This document shows, piece after piece, positions 7,174 through 14,038 of a stretch of 16,452 nt of DNA. The stretch lies in assembly GCA_023230025.1 (NCBI GenBank), contig JALNYD010000033.1, positions 1 to 16,452 of the forward strand. The letters are read 5' to 3'. The stretch comes from Candidatus Cloacimonadota bacterium. Its GTDB lineage: Bacteria > Cloacimonadota > Cloacimonadia > Cloacimonadales > Cloacimonadaceae. The notes under the pieces are model-generated. The model had not been told where the DNA came from and did no database searches. It saw only the letters and a list, made by a program, of their open reading frames with translations. Position numbers and translations under genes: made by a program. The number at the start of each line of letters is the position of its first letter. Positions within the stretch are counted from its first letter, which is position 1.

Positions 7174-8356
7174 AATCCACCGCCTGAATATCCTTTAGAC
7201 CATGTCCGGTTAACATGAGTACAGCTTTTGCGCCATTTCTGATCCAGGCTTGTTCCTTGGCTTTGAAATAAGCCGCAAGAGTAGAGGCGCTGGAAGGCTC
7301 ACAAAAGGTTCCGCTACGCTCTGCCAGCATCTTTTGAGCCGAAAGAATCTCCACATCACTCACTCGAATTGCCATGCCACCGCACTCCTTGAGAGCTCGA
7401 AAGGCAAGATGAGCCGCCGAGGGAGTTTTTACCGATATCGAATCAGCCACAGTGACAGGATTGGCGGCATCACGATAATAGCCATTTTCCAGATAACTGC
7501 TAATGGCATCCGAGCTTTCAGCCTGTACTGCAACAAGAACTGGCAGTTGCTCAATGATTCCTGCCTGACGCAGATCACTGAAGGCTTTATGGATTCCACT
7601 CAGAATAACGCCATCACCAGTGGGTACAAAGATATAATCCGGCACTCCATTCATCTGGATGAACAGCTCCAGGCCGGCTGTTTTCTTCCCCTCAATGGTA
7701 TAGGGATGATATGCGGTATTGCGGTTCAGACATTCGTGCTGGGTAGAATATTCCAGAGCCTGGGCAAAGGCATCGTCATAGCTGCCCTCAACCTTGTGCA
7801 ATTCAGCACCATGCACTCTGATCTGCACCAATTTAGCCACCGGCGCTTTAGCTGGGGTAAAGATTATCGCTTTGAGCCCTGCTGCAGCACAGAGGGCTGC
7901 CAGAGAAGAAGCCGCATTGCCGGTGGAAGCGGTAACGATCTCACGGATACCAAGACGCTTTGCCTCTGCTACCACGAGGCTGGAAGCGCGATCCTTGAAT
8001 GATCCACTGGGATTCACGCCATCAAACTTCAGGTACAAAGGTTCGGCCAGCAAATTGGCACATTCAATCAAGGGAGTGTTGCCAACTGGCAGATTGGGAT
8101 AGTAATCCCGGTTTAAAGGTGAAAACAGATCACACAGCTCGTCCATTTTCTGCTGCTCAGATGCTTCAGGGAAGGCGTTCAAAAACTCATCCCAAGTCTG
8201 CTTGATGGCATCATAATCAAAGATTGCTTCCAGGATCCCCTTCAGGGGCATTCCGGGATGATAATCCTGACTACAACTCTCACAAAGGTAATGCAATCCG
8301 GCAGGATCAAACTCCCGCCCACACATGCTACAGCGCAGAGTGCTTAGATAACTCAT
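7163..8356 (-). CDS. Threonine-synthase-like PLP enzyme with N-terminal zinc ribbon
   Basis: A 397-residue fold-type II PLP enzyme. The N-terminus carries a rubredoxin-like ribbon with C9, C12, C25 and C28. A linker leads to GNTPLI (92-97), the PLP lysine K121 in NPSGSFKDR, TASTGNAASS (142-151) and the phosphate loop PTGDGVILSG (245-254). This layout matches threonine synthases with an N-terminal zinc ribbon. However, the gene lies between ygeY and a hydantoinase with 4-bp and 11-bp overlaps, where the classical locus carries ygeX (2,3-diaminopropionate ammonia-lyase). It is not a YgeX orthologue: the YgeX active-site and phosphate-loop sequences as I know them are absent. A plausible role is PLP-dependent elimination on a diamino or hydroxy amino acid from ureide breakdown. 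A true biosynthetic threonine synthase remains possible. Confidence 0.9.
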   Translation of the reverse strand: MSYLSTLRCSMCGREFDPAGLHYLCESCSQDYHPGMPLKGILEAIFDYDAIKQTWDEFLNAFPEASEQQKMDELCDLFSPLNRDYYPNLPVGNTPLIECANLLAEPLYLKFDGVNPSGSFKDRASSLVVAEAKRLGIREIVTASTGNAASSLAALCAAAGLKAIIFTPAKAPVAKLVQIRVHGAELHKVEGSYDDAFAQALEYSTQHECLNRNTAYHPYTIEGKKTAGLELFIQMNGVPDYIFVPTGDGVILSGIHKAFSDLRQAGIIEQLPVLVAVQAESSDAISSYLENGYYRDAANPVTVADSISVKTPSAAHLAFRALKECGGMAIRVSDVEILSAQKMLAERSGTFCEPSSASTLAAYFKAKEQAWIRNGAKAVLMLTGHGLKDIQAVDFAD

Positions 8357-9546
8357 GCTTTCAGAGTGTGGATCAAGGCTGCATAAAAAGCTGCAGCTTC
8401 GGTGAGATGCTCAATCGGCGTAGCTTCATTGGGCGCATGGGCAAAAACTTCATTACCCGGTCCCAATCCGATGCAGGGGATGCCATGCATGCCGGCGATG
8501 GCAACGCCATTGGTGGAAAAAGTCCATTTATCAATCTTGGGAGTGCGTCCAAGACTTCCCTGATATGCCTTTTCAGCGGCAATAAGCCAGGGAGAATCAA
8601 CCGGGGTTACCCAGGTCGGGAAATACTTTTCGGTGGGATACACAAGGCCGGTGAAGGCTGCTTCTTCATAGACCAATACTTCGATCCTGGCATCGGGTTG
8701 ACCTGCCAGGGCACAGGCCTCACGAACTTCAGCCACAGCACTATCTTTGGTCTCGCCCCAGGTAAGCCTGCGATCCAGGTGGATGCGAGCACTATCCGGT
8801 ACAGCACATTGAGAAGGGCCGGTGAAATATACTTCGGTAACAGTCACACTGCCTTTCCCCAGAAAGTCATCTGTATGCAGGCGTTCATGCAGCTTTTCGA
8901 TCTCCAGGGCAATGCGGGAAATCTTGTATATGGCATTATCTCCACGTTCTGGAGCAGAACCATGACAGGAGAGCCCCTTTACATGCACCTGCATTTCCAT
9001 ACGTCCGCGATGACCACGATAGATATTCATATTGGTAGGTTCGGTAACTACCACCAGTTCCGGTTTGATCTTGTCCTCTTTGATGATGTATTGCCAGCAG
9101 AGGCCATCGCAATCTTCCTCCATCACAGTACCGGTGAAATACAGTGTGAAACCTTCCTGTAAACCCAAATCCTTGATGATGCGAGCAGCGGTGACCATGG
9201 ATGCCATGCCGCCTTCCTGATCCACCGTGCCGCGTCCCCAAACCTTGCCATCTTTGACATGAGCATCAAAGGGATCAAAATCCCACAGGCTTCTATCACC
9301 TGGATACACTGTATCAATATGAGCATCAAAGGCTATTACCTTGGGTCCGTTTCCGATCCGCCCGATCACATTGCCCAGGGGATCAATGGTCACTTCATCA
9401 AAACCGGCAGCTTCCATCTCTTTCTTGATGCAATCAATCACGTCCTTTTCCTTGGTGCTAAAGGCGGGAATGCGCACCATATCCATCAGAAAGCGCACCG
9501 TTTCATTCTCATAAGCTTTTGCTTTTTCAAAAATATCTTTATACAT
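8353..9546 (-). CDS. ygeY: YgeY family M20-type hydrolase
   Basis: A 397-residue metallohydrolase of the M20/ArgE/DapE family, nearly the length of E. coli YgeY. Zinc-site residues are visible: H76-x-D78 (FDAHIDTV), D109 (GRGTVDQEGG), E143/E144 (VMEEDCDG; general base and ligand), E169 (TEPTN) and H370 (VFAHAPNE). The dimerisation/lid segment GLSCHGSAPERG (191-202) is typical of the family. In purine/ureide clusters YgeY is thought to hydrolyse a ureido or amido bond in an intermediate; its exact substrate is not certain to me. GGAGG lies 4 nt from the ATG, a very strong site. The end overlaps the next gene by 4 bp. It follows ssnA after a 58-bp gap. Confidence 0.93.
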   Translation of the reverse strand: MYKDIFEKAKAYENETVRFLMDMVRIPAFSTKEKDVIDCIKKEMEAAGFDEVTIDPLGNVIGRIGNGPKVIAFDAHIDTVYPGDRSLWDFDPFDAHVKDGKVWGRGTVDQEGGMASMVTAARIIKDLGLQEGFTLYFTGTVMEEDCDGLCWQYIIKEDKIKPELVVVTEPTNMNIYRGHRGRMEMQVHVKGLSCHGSAPERGDNAIYKISRIALEIEKLHERLHTDDFLGKGSVTVTEVYFTGPSQCAVPDSARIHLDRRLTWGETKDSAVAEVREACALAGQPDARIEVLVYEEAAFTGLVYPTEKYFPTWVTPVDSPWLIAAEKAYQGSLGRTPKIDKWTFSTNGVAIAGMHGIPCIGLGPGNEVFAHAPNEATPIEHLTEAAAFYAALIHTLKA

Positions 9547-9604
9547 CGTTCCTCCAATGCTGAACCAGGGAGCTTCCTCCCTATCCAGCCGGTATCGTTA
9601 TCTT

Positions 9605-10927
9605 TTAGAATCTATCCCAAAGAGCTGCTGCCAGCTCACGGCTTTCAGCCCTAAGCTCAGCTTCATCAAGATTTAGCAGCAATTCACCTTCCCACATCAG
9701 GAAATCTCCCCGGCATACTGTGGCTTCGATCCTGGCCTGTGAAATGCCATAGATCAAATGCCCAATCCAGGTATCCGCATTCAGAGGGGTATGAGGATCA
9801 TAATCCACCAGGATGAAATCCGCAGCGGCTCCTTCAGCTATGGTACCATGCTGTTTACCCCAATACTTCTGAGCTATGCCGGGATTACCTGTGATGAGAG
9901 TGCTGGCGATTTCCATGAATCCCGCAGAGGGATTACATTGCTTAAGGTGTTGCGCCCAGAGCCCAACCCGCAGCTCTTCCAGCATATTAACGGTCATGGC
10001 ATCAGTGCCCAAACCCACGGTTACGCCCAATTCACGCATTTTGCAGATATCGGCAATACCCACAGCATTGTTGAGATTGGATTGGGGGTTGGTGACGATT
10101 GCAGCGCCTTGTTCTGCCACGATCATCATCTCTTTGGGATTCAGATGCACACCATGTGCCAGGATGCTTTGCCTATTGATCAGACCGTGATCACGAAGGC
10201 GTTCCACCACCCGTTTGCCATAGTGCTCAATGTTATAGCGTTGATCACTGTCCGCTTCTGCAGCGTGGATGTGGGTGCCACAACCGCTTTCCTGCACCAA
10301 TCTGGAGATCTTGCTCAGGCTTTCATCACTGAGGGTAAATGCTGCATGCATCCCAAACAACGCTTTGAGCTGAGGATCATCGGCACTGCTCTTGATGAAG
10401 CTCATGTTTTCGGCAATACCTTCTTCACAACGCTGCTGACCATCCCGATCCGACACCTCATAACAAAGATTGGCACGAATCCCGGCATCCTTGACTGCCT
10501 GAGCAACTTGCTGCAGGGAGCCAGTGATGGCATATGGAGAAGCATGGTGGTCAATAATGGTGGTGCAGCCTTTACGAATTGCATTGAGCGCGGATATCAG
10601 CGCTGAAATGTATGTATCACGCAGGGCCAGCTTTTTGTCCAGGCGCCACCATAGATTCTCCAGAACCTCGTTGAAATCTTTGGAAGGTGCAGCTTTCCCC
10701 AGACCTGTAACCAAGGTTGAGTAAAAGTGATGATGCGCATTGATCAACCCCGGCATAAGGATCATGCCATGGGCATCCACATGTTCACATTGCTCATCTT
10801 CCAGCTCTGGGGAGGGAGCAATTCTACTTATTTTGCCGTCTTCAACCAGGATGCTATGCGCATCCAGATAGGGTTGCTCTGCCACAAAAGTTAAAATGTT
10901 CGCATTCTTTACAATGTATCGTTCCAT
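9605..10927 (-). CDS. ssnA: SsnA family amidohydrolase
   Basis: A 440-residue amidohydrolase of the TrzN/AtzA/guanine-deaminase-like group, the normal length for SsnA. The mononuclear metal site is H65 and H67 (INAHHHF), H221 (HIHAAEAD), H258 (LAHGVH) and D309 (GTDAM). NPQSNLNNAVG and the C-terminal GAAADFILVDYDP strand are present, so both halves of the beta-sandwich are intact, unlike the shorter amidohydrolase downstream. SsnA proteins are annotated as putative aminohydrolases linked to the selenium/molybdenum hydroxylase locus. Deamination or dechlorination-type hydrolysis of a purine-like ring is the general chemistry of the group. It is the first gene of the operon, with AAGGAC 8 nt before the ATG and a candidate promoter further upstream. 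Confidence 0.94.
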   Translation of the reverse strand: MERYIVKNANILTFVAEQPYLDAHSILVEDGKISRIAPSPELEDEQCEHVDAHGMILMPGLINAHHHFYSTLVTGLGKAAPSKDFNEVLENLWWRLDKKLALRDTYISALISALNAIRKGCTTIIDHHASPYAITGSLQQVAQAVKDAGIRANLCYEVSDRDGQQRCEEGIAENMSFIKSSADDPQLKALFGMHAAFTLSDESLSKISRLVQESGCGTHIHAAEADSDQRYNIEHYGKRVVERLRDHGLINRQSILAHGVHLNPKEMMIVAEQGAAIVTNPQSNLNNAVGIADICKMRELGVTVGLGTDAMTVNMLEELRVGLWAQHLKQCNPSAGFMEIASTLITGNPGIAQKYWGKQHGTIAEGAAADFILVDYDPHTPLNADTWIGHLIYGISQARIEATVCRGDFLMWEGELLLNLDEAELRAESRELAAALWDRF

Positions 10928-10959
10928 ATGTCTCGTCCTTAGTTTATATTTTGGGGATT

Positions 10960-10989
10960 CAAGACTAAAACAATCTACATTTTTGTCAA
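10960..10989 (-). promoter_or_regulatory. Candidate promoter of the ssnA-ygeW operon
   Basis: On the minus strand TTGACA (10984-10989) is followed after 16 nt by TAGTCTTG (10960-10967). The same bases read as TTG-N19-TAnnxTTG, which is 7 of 8 to the Bacteroidota -7 element TAnnTTTG with its usual spacing from a -33 TTTG. Transcription would begin about 25-30 nt before the ssnA ATG. It is pattern-based only. Confidence 0.45.
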
Positions 10990-11016
10990 TGAGTTATTTG
11001 CTGTACAGGATCCCTT

Positions 11017-11140
11017 GGGTTTGGAGACTGCCGGATTTTGGCTGGCACGGCATGGAGTATGCGACACTTGTGACTCCAAAGCTGAACTAGGCGAAGGCTT
11101 GGTTGCCCGAGTGGAGAATTGCAAACGTCTCCGCCTGTGG
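11017..11140. repeat. Cluster of degenerate palindromes in the ssnA upstream region
   Basis: Small inverted repeats are packed here. TGGAGT (11053-11058) pairs with ACTCCA (11073-11078) around an inner CAC-TT-GTG. GGAGA (11113-11117) pairs with TCTCC (11128-11132), and AGGCG (11089-11093) with CGCCT (11132-11136) outside it. TTTGGAGAC near 11020 resembles the reverse complement of the AACGTCTCC at 11125. It looks like eroded REP-like sequence. GCCCGAGTGG at 11105 recalls a tRNA D-arm, but no tRNA folds here. No gene is seen in 10928-11445. Confidence 0.55.
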
Positions 11141-11180
11141 TGACTCTTTGTAGCTTCAGGAAGCAGAGCTAGTAAATCCC

Positions 11181-11306
11181 AAGCGACAAGATGTCATTCA
11201 CAAGCGACAGAATGTCATTCTCAAGCGACAAGATGTCATTCTCAAGCGACAAGATGTCATTCACAAGCGACAGGATGTCATTCTCAAGCGACAAGATGTC
11301 GCTTCC
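11181..11306. repeat. Six tandem 21-bp repeats
   Basis: Six head-to-tail copies of AAGCGACAAGATGTCATTCWC start at 11181, 11202, 11223, 11244, 11265 and 11286, with no length change. Copies differ at base 9-10 (AAG, AGA, AGG) and at base 20. Each contains the small palindrome GACA-AGA-TGTC. In the last copy this extends to a perfect GCGACA-AGA-TGTCGC. A period of 21 bp is two helical turns, so one face of the DNA repeats. The frame reading SDKMSFS is open but has no ribosome-binding site and begins after a nearby stop, so coding is unlikely. Confidence 0.95.
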
Positions 11307-11334
11307 ACTATTCTTCCCCGATGCATGACCACTA

Positions 11335-11403
11335 GTTCAGCACTACATCACCCCATAATCTCCGCATGGCAGGGGGGAATTATGGGGTGATGTAGTGCTG
11401 AAC
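11335..11403. repeat. Perfect 25-bp inverted repeat (large hairpin)
   Basis: The arm at 11335-11359 begins GTTCAGCACTACATCACCCC. It is exactly complementary to 11379-11403, with a 19-nt loop. It lies 43 bp beyond the stop codon of the propeller gene. On the minus strand it is followed by TAGTGG with no run of T, so it is not a standard intrinsic terminator, though such a stem could still stop transcription or protect an mRNA end. It could equally be a palindromic mobile remnant. Confidence 0.95.
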
Positions 11404-11445
11404 ATAGCGTGAACCCGGGTGGAAGAAGAAGCAGGATAGCTAAAG

Positions 11446-13656
11446 CTATTTGATCTTGGTAATGGTCTTTTGCAGGCTCTGATGTGGAGTGCGGATGCGC
11501 AGAATATATATGCCAGATGCACAATCGCCTCCTCTGTCATCCTTACCATCCCAGATAAGATCTTGATGGCCGGCTTTGAGATCGCCAAGTTCCTTTTTGT
11601 ACACCAATTGTCCCCGAATATTAAAACACTCGATTGTGGCCGGAGCTGATTTCTCTGCATCCCAACTGATGTTGACCACATCTCTGAACGGGTTTGGATA
11701 AGCATTCATGGCCACCTGAGCCGGAGGAACCTCAATGGGAAGATCAAGAGTTGTCCCCAAAGAATGCACCGAGATCCCAAATATACCATCGGCACTGAGC
11801 AACATATCATTATAAATGGCAAGATCAAGGGATCCGTGAGGTTGATGAATGCTGAAAACCTCCTCTGGAATTAGAGGATTATCCAGACTGACCACATGAA
11901 TCTGATTGGACATTTCATAGCTTTGAATCAAGTGAGAATGGCGGTATTTGATTGAGCATAAGCAGCCTTTGTGCATGATATCGCTGAACATCGTGTGCCG
12001 GGGCCGGGGAACACCATGATCCAATTCCAGGATGCTGTAACCGTTACCCAGAACGTAGAGATAATCTCCAATGCCATCAATCATATCCATTATCGAAGAA
12101 GGATACATTTTACCCACAGTGCCATCCCGGAGCCAATATACCATGATGGGATAGTAACCCCATAGCGCACTACCTCCCAAACCAATTGAGTAAACACCCC
12201 CGTCAGCCACATAGAAATCCAGAAACAGAATATCATAACCATAATCTGAATCATGATAGCTATAGACAGTGCCAGGTATGGGAGCTCCATTCTCTGGTAA
12301 ATCATAACAGGTGACCTCAAGATTGGATCCCAAAAAGAGCTTTCTGCCTTTGACGATAAAGACATTGGCGTAATCTACAGGTATTCGATCAATCACAATG
12401 GGGTCCAAAGGATTCTCCACATTGATGGTGCTGAGCCAAGTGTCATCACCTTCTATGCTTATGGTATAAAGATTCTGGGCATAGCCACGACACGTTCTGG
12501 TGGATCCCTGATTGGGAATGCTACCGCCTGCAGTCAATTCGCCAGAGCTGCTGATCTGCATCCATTTCAATTGTCCATCACTGGTGAAATAAGCATTGTT
12601 TTGCCCAGTAGGGATATAGATATTCGCAATCTCAGTGCCATCGCAATACGTTGATAGCAAATGCGGAGGGGGGCTGAGATTGGAGACATCCATGATGGCG
12701 CAAATCAGCGTACTAAATGAAAATAGCAAACGCCCATCCCGAAGCTCAAAGAGCAAGCCACTTTGAAAGGATGAATGAGATAGATCATAATGGCCAATCT
12801 TGTGCAGATTGTTTTCCGGATCCAACCGCCAGATCTGCACCTGTTTGTTTGCCCCATAACCCAACAGGATATTTCCATCGGTAAGAATACTATTCATGTG
12901 ATAAGCGGGAGAAAACTCGCTGACCAGGTTTGCTCCGCTTTGATCATAATCATAGAGGCGGACATAGGCATCCGCTGCGCGATAGATCAGCTTTCCCTGG
13001 ATCTCACTCACATAATCAATCACACAGTCTTCTGTTACAGAGACCACCTCTGTGAAGCTCTTATCATCTTCATTGAAGCTCATCAATTTAGCGGTATTGT
13101 ATTGAGAGTGACCGCACCTGACGGCAAGTTTATCTCCCGCAACCCACATATCCCAAATGCTGGCCAGGGTGTTTGATGTACTAAGATGCTGAGGAGCTGC
13201 TGTATTAGCTATGTTCCAAAGATCAATGCTGCCATCTCCATTGCCCAGCACGAGATAGTTTTTGAACATAGTGATACAATAGGTCTGTGATACCCAGATC
13301 TGACCGATTTGCACAGGATTATGAATATTGGTGATATCATAGATCTGCACATAACGTCCTTCCAGGAAAATCAGATAATTCCCCCACACCAGAGGGTCTG
13401 CCAGGATTTTGTAATAGATGTAACTGGACATTGAGAATGTATCACCAGCTTGAGGATAACCGGGATTTGTGATGTCCCATATTGTGATATGTGTAAGTCC
13501 TGAAGCATATGAAGTATCATAAGGGTAACAGGTTATCATCCTGGTATCCGAAAAAGAAGCATGCCAAACCTCTTGGTTGATCATGGTTTCTACGATGGGC
13601 TCGCCATAAAGGCCAAGGCAGAGGATAAGACAGATAAGCATCAGATATGTTTTCAT
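11446..13656 (-). CDS. Secreted beta-propeller protein with type IX secretion sorting domain
   Basis: A 736-residue exported protein. The ATG at 13656 begins a clear signal peptide (MKTYLMLICLILCLGLYGEP; likely cut after residue 18). An in-frame ATG 31 codons upstream would bury it. The body contains LVIVD/WD-like propeller strands, for example VQIYDITNIHNPVQIG and GSIDLWNIANTAAPQHL, spaced like blades. The last 98 residues or so are a Por type A sorting domain: AYPNPF (about 652-657), ECFNIRGQLV, then WDGKDDRGG...SGIYILRI. Such domains direct export through the type IX system and surface attachment or release. The ligand or role is unknown. The start has no obvious Shine-Dalgarno site (CTATCCAAATT precedes the ATG), unlike most genes in this window. 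It is a single-gene unit, divergent from the gene at 13793. Confidence 0.9.
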   Translation of the reverse strand: MKTYLMLICLILCLGLYGEPIVETMINQEVWHASFSDTRMITCYPYDTSYASGLTHITIWDITNPGYPQAGDTFSMSSYIYYKILADPLVWGNYLIFLEGRYVQIYDITNIHNPVQIGQIWVSQTYCITMFKNYLVLGNGDGSIDLWNIANTAAPQHLSTSNTLASIWDMWVAGDKLAVRCGHSQYNTAKLMSFNEDDKSFTEVVSVTEDCVIDYVSEIQGKLIYRAADAYVRLYDYDQSGANLVSEFSPAYHMNSILTDGNILLGYGANKQVQIWRLDPENNLHKIGHYDLSHSSFQSGLLFELRDGRLLFSFSTLICAIMDVSNLSPPPHLLSTYCDGTEIANIYIPTGQNNAYFTSDGQLKWMQISSSGELTAGGSIPNQGSTRTCRGYAQNLYTISIEGDDTWLSTINVENPLDPIVIDRIPVDYANVFIVKGRKLFLGSNLEVTCYDLPENGAPIPGTVYSYHDSDYGYDILFLDFYVADGGVYSIGLGGSALWGYYPIMVYWLRDGTVGKMYPSSIMDMIDGIGDYLYVLGNGYSILELDHGVPRPRHTMFSDIMHKGCLCSIKYRHSHLIQSYEMSNQIHVVSLDNPLIPEEVFSIHQPHGSLDLAIYNDMLLSADGIFGISVHSLGTTLDLPIEVPPAQVAMNAYPNPFRDVVNISWDAEKSAPATIECFNIRGQLVYKKELGDLKAGHQDLIWDGKDDRGGDCASGIYILRIRTPHQSLQKTITKIK

Positions 13657-13792
13657 AATTTGGATAGATATGCAATTTTTGTTCCTATACGCAGATTTCC
13701 CGAGGGAAACCGGGGCTTTGGAAAAGGAGTCTTGACAATAAAGTGGCATTTTGAAGCTTGCGTTTTGAAATACACTTCAATATGGAGAACTT

Positions 13793-14038
13793 ATGCACAA
13801 ATACTACATTGCAGCGGTGGAGTTTCCCACCATAGCTCTGGCCTTGCTTTTGATTTGGGATGGATTCGGTCTTAGTTCCTGGATGGGATTAGAAGCCCTT
13901 TTGGGACTCTTTCTGGCCTTTGTTGGTTTTGAACTTCATCTGATCTATCATCGCAAAGAGCGCGAAGAGAACCAACAGAAGCGCTGTGAGAAGGCAGCAA
14001 AGATCAAGCCTGATCCGGCTCATAAAGGTAAAGCTTGA
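13793..14038 (+). CDS. Small two-helix membrane protein of unknown function
   Basis: An 81-residue protein with a good GGAG site 6 nt before the ATG. Two hydrophobic segments at about 5-23 and 30-52 are joined by the short loop WDGFGLSSW. A strongly charged tail rich in K, R and E follows (YHRKEREENQQKR onward). I do not recognise the family. The tail resembles those of small holin-like or accessory membrane proteins, but this is not evidence of function. It is divergent from the propeller gene (136-bp gap, TTGACA at 13732). Its last 35 bp overlap the 3' end of the convergent cyclase gene. Confidence 0.7.
   Translation: MHKYYIAAVEFPTIALALLLIWDGFGLSSWMGLEALLGLFLAFVGFELHLIYHRKEREENQQKRCEKAAKIKPDPAHKGKA

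Noticed and set aside
7250..10606. Long plus-strand frames of 250, 312 and 282 codons (from 7250, 8224 and 9758)
   Set aside because: Each lies antisense to a gene of the catabolic operon with intact catalytic motifs. They arise from codon bias on the other strand.
11089..11136. tRNA-like segment containing GCCCGAGTGG
   Set aside because: There is no anticodon arm, T-loop or acceptor pairing, and the stems belong to degenerate palindromes.
11181..11306. CRISPR array
   Set aside because: The copies are directly adjacent with no unique spacers, and no cas gene is present.
11191..11325. Open frame encoding SDKMSFS heptapeptide repeats across the 21-bp array
   Set aside because: A 21-bp repeat stays open in a frame automatically. 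A stop lies just upstream (11173) and no ribosome-binding site precedes the ATG.
11335..11403. Standard intrinsic terminator of the propeller gene
   Set aside because: The stem is much longer than usual and no T-run follows on the minus strand.
13657..13749. 31-residue N-terminal extension of the propeller protein
   Set aside because: It would place the signal peptide internally; the start at 13656 gives a normal exported protein.
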